Assembly: GCA_024684665.1 (NCBI GenBank)
Contig: JAIKWN010000187.1
Span: forward strand, 1 to 12,644
Direction of reading: 5' to 3'
Length of the DNA: 12,644 nt
Source of the DNA: Clostridiales bacterium
GTDB taxonomy: Bacteria > Bacillota_A > Clostridia > Christensenellales > Aristaeellaceae
The notes below the pieces were generated by a model that was given only the letters and a program-made list of their open reading frames with translations, was not told the origin of the DNA and did not search any database. A program made the translations under genes and the position numbers. Shown piece by piece: positions 6,013 to 12,644 of this stretch. The stretch's first letter is position 1. Each line of letters opens with the position of its first letter.

Positions 6013-7245
6013 ATGTCACTGAGAGAAGACGCAAATACCATCATCCGCGCTGCCATCGCGGCAGCCATGCCGGATGCGGCGGTCCGCCGAGCGCTTCAGG
6101 ACGCAGATTTCGGAGACGGTCGCCTCGTGCTGATCGCAGCCGGGAAAGCCGCCTGGCAGATGGCAAAGGCCGCCTATGACACACTCGGGAAGCGCATCGG
6201 CGGCGGGGTTGTCGTGACCAAGTACGATCACAGCAAAGGGGAACTTCCGGGGCTTTCGATTTACGAAGCCGGGCATCCGGTCCCCGACGAAAACTCGTTT
6301 ACGGGGACGCAGGCAGCGATTGACGCAGTATCCGGGCTCAGCGTGCGGGATACCGTCCTCTTCCTGCTCTCCGGCGGCGGTTCCGCGCTCTTCGAAAAGC
6401 CGTTGATCCCGAAGGAAGACCTGGACCGGCTGACCCGCGAGCTCCTGGCCAGCGGTGCGGACATTACGGAGATGAATACCGTCCGCAAGCGCTTTTCCGC
6501 CGTCAAAGGTGGCCGTTTCGCGGAGCTCTGTAAACCCGCACGAGTCTTTTCCGTCGTCCTCTCCGACATCATCGGGGATCCGCTGGATATGATCGCCTCG
6601 GGCCCAGCCTATCCGGACGCTTCCACCTGCGAAGAGGCGCTGGAGGTCGCGAGGAAATACCGCCTGACCCTCACCCCGCAAATGGAAGAACTGATCCGGC
6701 AGGAGACGCCAAAATCGCTGTCCAACGTGGAGACGCGCGTCACGGGCAGCGTCCGCCAGCTCTGCCTGGCCGCCGCGGAAAGCGCGAAGGCGCTCGGATA
6801 CAGACCGCAGATCCTGACGGCGAGCCTCTGCTGCACGGCGAGGGACGCGGGAAGCATGCTGGCGGAAATCGCCCACTATCATCAGGACACGGAAGAAAGC
6901 CTCGCCTTCATCCTGGGTGGCGAAACCGTTGTCCACCTGACCGGGCACGGAATGGGGGGCCGCAACCAGGAACTGGCGCTCGCCGCCGCCCCGGGAATCT
7001 CCGGCTTCGCCGGTACCGCGGTCTTCTCCGTCGGCTCTGACGGGACCGACGGCCCGACGGACGCGGCGGGCGGCTATGTGGACGGGAACACGAACCGGTC
7101 GCTCCTGGAAAAGGGATACCGTGTATTCGACGTCCTGCAGGACAACGACGCTTACCACGCACTCAAGGCCACGGGCGGCCTCGTGATGACCGGCCCCACG
7201 GGAACCAACGTCAACGACTTCTCCGTGCTCCTCATCCGAAGATAA
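6013..7245 (+). CDS. gckA: Glycerate 2-kinase, type 2 (MOFRL/DUF4147 family)
   Basis: 410 residues. Type-2 glycerate kinases phosphorylate D-glycerate with ATP, usually to 2-phosphoglycerate, feeding lower glycolysis; they lie in glyoxylate/tartronate, sugar-acid or serine routes. The ATG at 6013 has AAGGAG (6001-6006) 6 bases upstream. Family motifs in order: AAGKAAWQMAKAA (42-54), GHPVPDENS (87-95), LLSGGGSALFEKP (118-130), MNTVRKRFSAVKGGR (154-168), LSDIIGDPLDMIASGP (183-198), then the C-terminal MOFRL domain with GGETVV (302-307), GGRNQE (315-320), GSDGTDGPTDAAGG (341-354) and TGPTGTNVNDFSVLL (393-407). All segments expected near the active site are present and the length is usual, so I expect an active enzyme. 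The 2-phospho rather than 3-phospho product is assumed from the family. A strong terminator follows 20 bp downstream. Confidence 0.95.
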   Translation: MSLREDANTIIRAAIAAAMPDAAVRRALQDADFGDGRLVLIAAGKAAWQMAKAAYDTLGKRIGGGVVVTKYDHSKGELPGLSIYEAGHPVPDENSFTGTQAAIDAVSGLSVRDTVLFLLSGGGSALFEKPLIPKEDLDRLTRELLASGADITEMNTVRKRFSAVKGGRFAELCKPARVFSVVLSDIIGDPLDMIASGPAYPDASTCEEALEVARKYRLTLTPQMEELIRQETPKSLSNVETRVTGSVRQLCLAAAESAKALGYRPQILTASLCCTARDAGSMLAEIAHYHQDTEESLAFILGGETVVHLTGHGMGGRNQELALAAAPGISGFAGTAVFSVGSDGTDGPTDAAGGYVDGNTNRSLLEKGYRVFDVLQDNDAYHALKATGGLVMTGPTGTNVNDFSVLLIRR

Positions 7246-7265
7246 GATCCATATAAGATTCATTT

Positions 7266-7300
7266 CCGCCCGCCGGCAAAGTTCCGGCGGGCGGATTTTG
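7266..7300 (+). terminator. Intrinsic terminator after glycerate kinase gene
   Basis: A perfect 11-bp GC-rich stem, CCGCCCGCCGG (7266-7276) and CCGGCGGGCGG (7284-7294), has a 7-base loop and is followed by ATTTTG. It sits 20 bp after the stop codon. The other strand lacks a T run after the stem, so it serves the plus strand. Confidence 0.88.
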
Positions 7301-7344
7301 GGTTTGCATGAGGATCAATTAGAAAGGAGTTTCAGCTCAGCAGA

Positions 7345-7379
7345 GATTTATAAAAGCTCCCGCCCTTTCGGGCGGGAGC
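7345..7379 (-). terminator. Intrinsic terminator for the giant secreted-protein gene
   Basis: A perfect 10-bp stem GCTCCCGCCC (7356-7365) with GGGCGGGAGC (7370-7379) and a TTTC loop. Read on the minus strand it is followed by TTTTATAAAT, a good release tract. It lies about 60 bp beyond the minus-strand stop codon. With the preceding terminator it forms a back-to-back pair insulating two convergent transcripts. Confidence 0.87.
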
Positions 7380-7439
7380 ACGTGTCGTGGGAATGCGGCA
7401 AAGGCCGCGGTTGCGACGGGTTTCTAGGGAGCCGGGATC

Positions 7440-10400
7440 TTACTCCTTTTTGGTTACCGTAAACGTAAACTCATCATAATAGTAAGGATATCCGCTCTTA
7501 TCATAGAGATCCCCTGTAATGCCAGGTCCGCCGCACACCGTTTCAACTTGGATCCGATACGTCCCTTCGTCTTTCAACTCATAGCTGGAGTCGGAAGCAT
7601 GCGCTTTATCGGTAATCAAAGACGTACCCTTATAGATTCTCCAATTGACAATTTCGTAATAGAGATTCTGCGGATTTACCGAGTCTTTAAGCGGGATTAC
7701 GGTGCCATCAGCCTTGGTTACGTTGAACTTCTGCTCTTTAAAGATATCGTCTCCGATTGCCGGCAGCTTCAGGCTGATCTTCTTCGCACTCTCGTCCTGA
7801 ACAACCGTCCAGGTATCCTTGACCTTGATTCCGGCGACATCGATCGTCTTTGTGATCGAAACAGAATCGATGGTCGTAGTCGCATTGACTCGGACTTTAT
7901 AGTAGCCAGCTTTAACAATCCCCCCGTACGCATACCTGTATGTCCGGTCTTCTTCATCAAGAAGGTAAACGTAATAATAGTTAATGCTCCAATCAGCGTC
8001 CGCGATGGAACTGCCGCTGATGGTCTCTGCTTTAAAGAGGCTCTTGTCGTAGAGATCGGTTCCATTCGCCGTCAGTTCCGTTTTGGCCGGCTTCAGTGTC
8101 CAGGCGTCGGTAACTTTCAGTGTGAAGTCAAAAACCTTTGTGACTGAATCCCACGTAGCTTCGGCCTTGAATCTGTATTCGCCTGCCTGGTCGATATAAT
8201 AGGTGGTGTGCCAATCCAAGCCCCAACCATCATCATAATACCGTTCAATAGAACCTATGGAATCGAGCTTCCATCCGGTGGGATCCTCGGAATAAGGTTT
8301 AATATCCCCTTTGCTGTTTGCCGCCACGAACTTAAGAACGCCGTCGGCATACCCGGTCGTCGCAAGGTCTTTTCCGTTTTCCACCACCGATGCCGTGGTC
8401 ATTGTCAATGTAAACTTCGGGGTGATGGTCAGCGTGTATACCTTTCTCTCGATCGGCGCGTAGGTGATGTCCAGCTCATGGGTTCCGCCTTCGGTCTTCG
8501 TGTATACCCATGCGCTCACTTCGAAGGTATACGTTCCGGACTCTTGGATAGGATTATATTTATAATCCTTCCCGTCCTTCTTCAGGCTTTCCGGATAATA
8601 CTCATAATAGACATATGTCGTCTGAGTAGGATCCATGATGGCGAGCGGTGTCGTGCCTGCCATAGCGGTGAATTCCGGTGTAATGGCGCTGCTCGTTTCT
8701 TCAAAAGTGGTTTCCTTGAGGTTCATTTCCCAAGCCTTCGTAATGTAGAGGTCGATACTCACACCAGTGTTGCCGTATCCGGGCTCGTCAGTAAATATGA
8801 CTACTTCGTAGTACCCAATGTCATTTGCGGAATCGACCTTTTTCCCATCCGCGTCATAAATGCTGACGTAATACTTTGCGTCAACTTCTTTACCTGCCTC
8901 GTCTAAGATCTTGAAGTCCGGAATCTTCGGGCCTCCGTCATAAATCTTGTACTGCGGGTTGTCAGCAAAAATAGTCAGATTGCCGTAGGGATGTGAAGAA
9001 TCATCGACGTATTCCAGCGCTTGTTTTTGTGTTTCGAAGATTGTCACCGTAACGGTTACCGGCTCGGCATCTTCCCATCCTTCGCACTTTGCGTTGATGA
9101 CGACGGTATACTCGCCCGCCTGCTTGGAAATATCGCCCAGCTTGATTTCCTTGCCGTCTTTGTTATTGGTCACGGCAAAGGTAACGTCAAGATCGGAGGA
9201 GCTCAAACTATATGGTGAATACAAAACATCATAATCATTTACGTCAGTGATCCTGTATCCGAGCGGGTACACATCTCCGCCCTGTGCTTTTCCGACCCAG
9301 CCGCTCTGTGTAGGTTTCGCATTGATGTACAGCTTCTTGGCGCTGACGGTAAACTCTACCGTAACGGTCATGGTGCCCTTGATCGGGTCTGCCGTGGGGG
9401 TCAGCCCGTCGGTGTTCGCCGGATCCGCGGTGATGATTACCTCTGCGGTGTATTCGCCGGGTTCCTTGATCAGATTGTCGGCGACAGCCTCACCCTTGCT
9501 GTTCTTGACGGTAATGACTGCATTATTCAGGATCGTATAATTGTCGCCCTGATGTTCCTCATCCCCGTTTTCGATCAAAAGATCATACTTACTAAAGGCA
9601 TAGCCGGTAGGCTCTGCGATGACAAAGGTGTCGAAGATGGGAGAAACATTCAGCTTGCGCTTTTCCACCTCGAAGGCGTATTCCTCTTCTGTGACCTTCG
9701 GATCCGTAAACTGGTAGCCGTCACTGCTTTCAATCGTGATCTTGTACTTGCCGGGATTCCGGATATATTCCACTTCCGTTTCGGGCGTTGTTCCGTCGGG
9801 AGTGTACAGGATCTTCTTGAACGTGACGGCGGAGGGATACGAACTCCCATCCGCGTCGACCGCCTTGAACAGATCGCCACCGGTGAAATTGTATCCTTTG
9901 TATTCCGCGGCAGTCTTCTTCTGTTCGATGGTCACGGCTCTGAGATAATTGTTGTTATAATACCCGCCGCTTGAAGCACGGCCTAGTATGGAGCCGTCCT
10001 TCGCCAGTGCCTTGACAACGATACCAAGGCGCCTGCCGTCCGTCAGAGCCTCATAGTCGCTCCTCCTGAACTCGACGAAGTATCTCTCATTGTCTTTGTC
10101 GTAGCTCTCCGTTTTCGACTTGTCCGCGGAAATCTTCTTTTTCGCGACGTCCGTCGTATGTTTGTCGTCCGTGAGGTACACTTCGAAGGAATCCGCCGTG
10201 TCATACAAACTCTTCCAGGTCACATCCACGCCCGAGTAATATTCGTGCGTAACCTTATCCTCCCTGTAATAGAAGTTAGAAGAGTCCACGTCATAAACGT
10301 AGAATCCGGACTGCGGGAGGATCATTTCCGTCCAGCCCTTGGACTTCTTCGGCTTCACCTTGTCGTCCGTCGTCGCCTGTACGGTGAACGTCATTTTCGT

Positions 10401-11708
10401 CGGGTTGCTTACGGGAGCCGCCATCACGAGCTCATAAGAATAAACCCCTTCTCCATCCGCCAAAATCTTATCCATCGTGACGGGCACTTTGGTTTTGCCG
10501 TAGGACAGTATGTAGCCCGTGGGCTTGAAGAAGTAGAAGGACGCGGGATCAAACCATCGGAGCCACACCGTGGTGGCGTCGATCTGCTCTACCTCCATGA
10601 TCATCGGTGGCGTTTTCGCGGTGAACTTTTTGAAGATCTCCAGCTTGAGCGTCGCTTTCTTCGCTTTTCCAACGTCGTCGTAGGGTATGATTCCGGTTAC
10701 CGGATCTTCTTCGCCGGTAACAATCTGAGGCGTGATGGTGAGAGTCAGCTTCTTCCCCTTCGACGTAAAGATCGGGGCAGGTATACTCTCGTGTTTTTTC
10801 GTATCGACGTTGTAGCCCCACCACACGTCATCAAGATCAAACCAGAAGTATCCGTTGATGAACGCCCAAATCTTATCCTCTGAATAAAGAGACAAGGTTC
10901 CGGTATAAATCTCGCCGCCCTGGGTTTGCGCCGTGATGAGATATCGGTCTGCGGCCTTTTTCGTATAGGCGCAAATATCTATATAATCGTTATAATAGCG
11001 GGCAACGATTTCAGGCTTGCCGGGAACAGCATCCGTTTCCGCGTAGAACTCATAGCTGTCACGGTCCACGTCGAATTTTACCTTCGTAATCGCGTAATCC
11101 TTCGTCGTCGGCTCGACGGTCACCGTCACTTTTTCAGACGCGCGGCCATAAGTCTCGGATCCGTTTTGGTCCGCCTTCTCCAAGCGAGCATAGAAAGTAT
11201 AATCGCCCGGGTTCTTGACGGTGATCTTGGTCTTCATCGCCGCGGTAGCTTTTTTCGGGACTTCCTCCGGAATGCCGGTATAAGGATGCACAGCGTAAAT
11301 GTAGAACTTCACGCCGGCATACGCGCCGCTACCGAGCTTCACGGAAGGAGCAGCCGTCGTACAGGCCTCATCCGTGAACAGGCCGAAGTTCAGGGTTATT
11401 GTCTTTTTACCCGGCTTCATGGCATCAGGCGTTACCTTGACATACCATTTCTGCCAGTCGTTCGTCAAGGCTGCATCCGGCAGTGTCTCGGTCTCCATCA
11501 GGAAGACGGACCGGTCTTCAGCCTCGGCCTCTGCGCCTTCTTCCGGCGCTTCCGCCTCAAAGGCGTCGCCGAAGAAGGACTCTTCCGAGAAGAATTCTTC
11601 TCCCTGGACTCCCGCGTCCAGGAAAGATTCTTCCATGAACACTTCCTCTGCGCCCGCGACCGCAAACAGCATCGCCAGCGTAAGGATGAATATACCCCAA
11701 CGTTTCAT
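7440..11708 (-). CDS. Giant secreted multi-Ig-like-domain surface/extracellular protein
   Basis: 1422 residues. The chosen Met is at 11708-11706, with AAAGGAG 6 bases upstream; the frame extends 19 codons further without such a site. A signal peptide is clear: MKRW, hydrophobic IFILTLAMLFAV, cleavage after AGA at about residue 20. Next comes an acidic region (21-66) with a duplicated EE-F-x-EESF motif. The rest is beta-rich and full of Tyr, Thr and Lys. Recurrent module ends of the form G-x-Y-x-(V/F/I) occur at 167-172, 652-657, 750-755, 864-869, 964-969, 1057-1062, 1175-1180, 1267-1272 and 1381-1386, as in bacterial Ig-like domains. Segments around 370-445 and 480-570 look fibronectin-III-like. 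The last four modules share a period of about 100 residues. No enzyme motif, LPXTG, S-layer homology domain or C-terminal membrane span is visible. Adhesion, matrix or glycan binding is plausible but unproven. The gene looks more A+T-rich than its neighbours. It has its own promoter and terminator. Confidence 0.9.
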   Translation of the reverse strand: MKRWGIFILTLAMLFAVAGAEEVFMEESFLDAGVQGEEFFSEESFFGDAFEAEAPEEGAEAEAEDRSVFLMETETLPDAALTNDWQKWYVKVTPDAMKPGKKTITLNFGLFTDEACTTAAPSVKLGSGAYAGVKFYIYAVHPYTGIPEEVPKKATAAMKTKITVKNPGDYTFYARLEKADQNGSETYGRASEKVTVTVEPTTKDYAITKVKFDVDRDSYEFYAETDAVPGKPEIVARYYNDYIDICAYTKKAADRYLITAQTQGGEIYTGTLSLYSEDKIWAFINGYFWFDLDDVWWGYNVDTKKHESIPAPIFTSKGKKLTLTITPQIVTGEEDPVTGIIPYDDVGKAKKATLKLEIFKKFTAKTPPMIMEVEQIDATTVWLRWFDPASFYFFKPTGYILSYGKTKVPVTMDKILADGEGVYSYELVMAAPVSNPTKMTFTVQATTDDKVKPKKSKGWTEMILPQSGFYVYDVDSSNFYYREDKVTHEYYSGVDVTWKSLYDTADSFEVYLTDDKHTTDVAKKKISADKSKTESYDKDNERYFVEFRRSDYEALTDGRRLGIVVKALAKDGSILGRASSGGYYNNNYLRAVTIEQKKTAAEYKGYNFTGGDLFKAVDADGSSYPSAVTFKKILYTPDGTTPETEVEYIRNPGKYKITIESSDGYQFTDPKVTEEEYAFEVEKRKLNVSPIFDTFVIAEPTGYAFSKYDLLIENGDEEHQGDNYTILNNAVITVKNSKGEAVADNLIKEPGEYTAEVIITADPANTDGLTPTADPIKGTMTVTVEFTVSAKKLYINAKPTQSGWVGKAQGGDVYPLGYRITDVNDYDVLYSPYSLSSSDLDVTFAVTNNKDGKEIKLGDISKQAGEYTVVINAKCEGWEDAEPVTVTVTIFETQKQALEYVDDSSHPYGNLTIFADNPQYKIYDGGPKIPDFKILDEAGKEVDAKYYVSIYDADGKKVDSANDIGYYEVVIFTDEPGYGNTGVSIDLYITKAWEMNLKETTFEETSSAITPEFTAMAGTTPLAIMDPTQTTYVYYEYYPESLKKDGKDYKYNPIQESGTYTFEVSAWVYTKTEGGTHELDITYAPIERKVYTLTITPKFTLTMTTASVVENGKDLATTGYADGVLKFVAANSKGDIKPYSEDPTGWKLDSIGSIERYYDDGWGLDWHTTYYIDQAGEYRFKAEATWDSVTKVFDFTLKVTDAWTLKPAKTELTANGTDLYDKSLFKAETISGSSIADADWSINYYYVYLLDEEDRTYRYAYGGIVKAGYYKVRVNATTTIDSVSITKTIDVAGIKVKDTWTVVQDESAKKISLKLPAIGDDIFKEQKFNVTKADGTVIPLKDSVNPQNLYYEIVNWRIYKGTSLITDKAHASDSSYELKDEGTYRIQVETVCGGPGITGDLYDKSGYPYYYDEFTFTVTKKE

Positions 11709-11735
11709 ATGCGTCTCCTTTCTTTTTTCCCATAA

Positions 11736-11745
11736 ACCCATGGGT
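11736..11745. promoter_or_regulatory. Palindrome in the leader of the giant gene
   Basis: A perfect 10-bp palindrome ACCCATGGGT lies between the minus-strand -10 element and the ribosome binding site, a few bases after the expected transcription start. A further CCCAT copy lies at about 11729-11733. This could be a repressor site or a 5' mRNA hairpin; there is no direct evidence for either. Confidence 0.25.
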
Positions 11746-11755
11746 AGCTGTTCAA

Positions 11756-11784
11756 ATTGTACCAATTATCTGCAATATTGTCAA
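11756..11784 (-). promoter_or_regulatory. Near-consensus sigma-A promoter of the giant gene
   Basis: On the minus strand TTGACA (11784-11779) is a perfect -35, then a 17-base spacer, then TACAAT (11761-11756), 5/6 to the -10 consensus. Initiation near 11749 gives a leader of about 40 bases carrying the AAAGGAG site. This predicts strong, largely constitutive expression. Confidence 0.88.
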
Positions 11785-11862
11785 CGTGTTTTCCCGGCAA
11801 AAATATAACCAGCAATTGTTTCCTTTTCCTTTTGGCAGTCTCCACACAGGTTGCATTTTCCG

Positions 11863-11891
11863 TTGACATCCGCTACGCCTGCGTCTACAAT
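11863..11891 (+). promoter_or_regulatory. Near-consensus sigma-A promoter of the MATE gene
   Basis: TTGACA (11863-11868), exactly 17 bases, TACAAT (11886-11891): the same hexamers and spacing as the divergent promoter 80 bp away. Initiation near 11898 leaves a short leader of about 27 bases containing AAGAAGG (11911-11917) before the ATG at 11925. Confidence 0.87.
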
Positions 11892-11924
11892 GGGCGGCAA
11901 ACGGTTCGGAAAGAAGGCGTCTCT

Positions 11925-12644
11925 ATGTCCGGCGCGCGCAATATGACGGAGGGGAGTATCCCGCAGCATTTGCTTGCCTACTGCGTCCCCGCCATCCTTG
12001 GGGATCTGTTCCAGGTTACCTACAATACTGTGGATGCCGCGATCGTCGGGCGCTTCGCCGGTGAGGCGGCGCTGGCCGCGGTAGGTGGCGCCGCGCCGCT
12101 CATGAGCATCGCCCTCTTCTTCATCATCGGACTCGGCATCGGGACCTCTGTCCTCATGAGCGGGTTCTTCGGTGCGGGGGAAGAAAAGCAGCTCCGGCGG
12201 GAGTTTTCCACCGCCGCTATCGTGGCCTTCCTCTTCTCCGTCGCGATCTCCGTCCTGCTCTTCGCGCTCGCCGCACCGCTCCTGCGGATCTGCCGAATCC
12301 CGGAGGCCGTGCTCTCGGATACGGCCGCGTATCTGCGCATCATCGCCGTCGGCATGCCGGTGACCGCGCTTTACAACATGATGGCAGCCGCCTCCCGTTC
12401 CGTCGGGGACGCAAAGACACCTCTCTTCTGCCTCGTCGCCGCCTCGCTCACCAACGTATGCCTCGACCTGTTCTTTGTCGCGGTTCTCCGGCTCTCCGCT
12501 ACGGGCGCGGCCATCGCCACGGTGCTGTCCCAGGGCGTTTCGCTGGGCCTCGCCCTTTTCCTGCTCAAAAAACGCGCCGGATTCCTCTTTTCCCGCGCAG
12601 ATTTCGGGATCGACCGGGCGCTTCTATCACGGACGATCTCCTTC
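11925..12644 (+). CDS. MATE-family efflux transporter, 3'-truncated by window edge
   Basis: The frame opens at ATG 11925 (AAGAAGG 7 bases upstream) and stays open to the last base, giving 240 residues, about half of a normal MATE protein of about 450. MATE transporters export cationic drugs and metabolites across the cytoplasmic membrane in exchange for Na+ or H+. The start shows the family pattern: a short polar lead, then IPQHLLAYCVPAILGDLFQ and VTYNTVDAAIVGRFAGEAAL, in which the VDAAIVGRF-type motif is a MATE hallmark. Hydrophobic segments follow at about 52-80, 94-118, 135-152, 165-187 and 192-212, and MMAAASRSVGDAKTPL (151-166) matches the usual A-x-x-R-x-x-G-D/N-x-x-x-P motif. An in-frame ATG at 11943 is a weaker start. 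No regulator gene is visible beside it. The substrate is unknown. Confidence 0.92.
   Translation, partial: MSGARNMTEGSIPQHLLAYCVPAILGDLFQVTYNTVDAAIVGRFAGEAALAAVGGAAPLMSIALFFIIGLGIGTSVLMSGFFGAGEEKQLRREFSTAAIVAFLFSVAISVLLFALAAPLLRICRIPEAVLSDTAAYLRIIAVGMPVTALYNMMAAASRSVGDAKTPLFCLVAASLTNVCLDLFFVAVLRLSATGAAIATVLSQGVSLGLALFLLKKRAGFLFSRADFGIDRALLSRTISF

Noticed and set aside
6016..7263. Open frame of 415 codons antisense to the glycerate kinase
   Set aside because: It mirrors a complete, motif-rich kinase gene, would run straight out of the terminator hairpin region, and has no ribosome binding site or known motif.
7308..7329. Mini-ORF ATG AGG ATC AAT TAG followed by a strong SD-like AAAGGAG between the two terminators
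   Set aside because: No start codon follows at usable spacing and it lies between convergent terminators, so it is probably chance or a relic.
1..12644. tRNA, rRNA, CRISPR array, insertion sequence or prophage
   Set aside because: No cloverleaf-like segment, regularly spaced repeats, transposase or phage gene, or terminal inverted repeats were seen on reading either strand. A dedicated RNA covariance search was not possible.

Overview
The window looks like a chromosomal segment from a moderately GC-rich Gram-positive bacterium, most likely a member of Bacillota/Clostridia. This is an inference from strong AGGAG-type ribosome binding sites, TTGACA-17-TACAAT promoters, the gene repertoire, and a decayed gene of a secreted family that I recall from gut/rumen Clostridia. 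No taxonomic marker was searched.

Layout. At the left edge is the 3' part of an uncharacterised gene (1-573, +). It converges on a badly decayed pseudogene (about 631-1281, -) of the secreted 'FRGIPWG' type. A divergent intergenic region (1282-1618) carries candidate promoters for both directions. Next comes a tightly packed plus-strand cluster: prfB (peptide chain release factor 2, with a programmed +1 frameshift), msrA (methionine sulfoxide reductase), an AANAT-like GNAT acetyltransferase, a sugar-transfer-associated-type ATP-grasp protein, and a PfkB-family sugar kinase. After 191 bp, a type-2 (MOFRL) glycerate kinase follows and ends at a strong intrinsic terminator.

A back-to-back terminator pair separates this cluster from a 4.3-kb minus-strand gene. 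That gene encodes a 1422-residue secreted protein with an acidic, repeat-bearing N-terminus, probable FnIII-like regions and many Ig-like modules. It has no recognisable wall anchor. Its near-consensus promoter lies about 80 bp from an almost identical promoter facing the other way. The second promoter drives a MATE-family multidrug/Na+ antiporter gene that runs off the right edge.

How the genes fit together. prfB-msrA-GNAT-ATP-grasp have gaps of 14, 10 and 4 bp and are very probably cotranscribed. The PfkB kinase (55-bp gap) may belong to the same unit. The PfkB kinase and glycerate kinase could act in one sugar/sugar-acid route, but that is only contextual. The items most worth a second look are the prfB frameshift site, which has UAA where UGA is the usual stop, the giant secreted Ig-repeat protein, and the pseudogene that can be read through successive single-base deletions.
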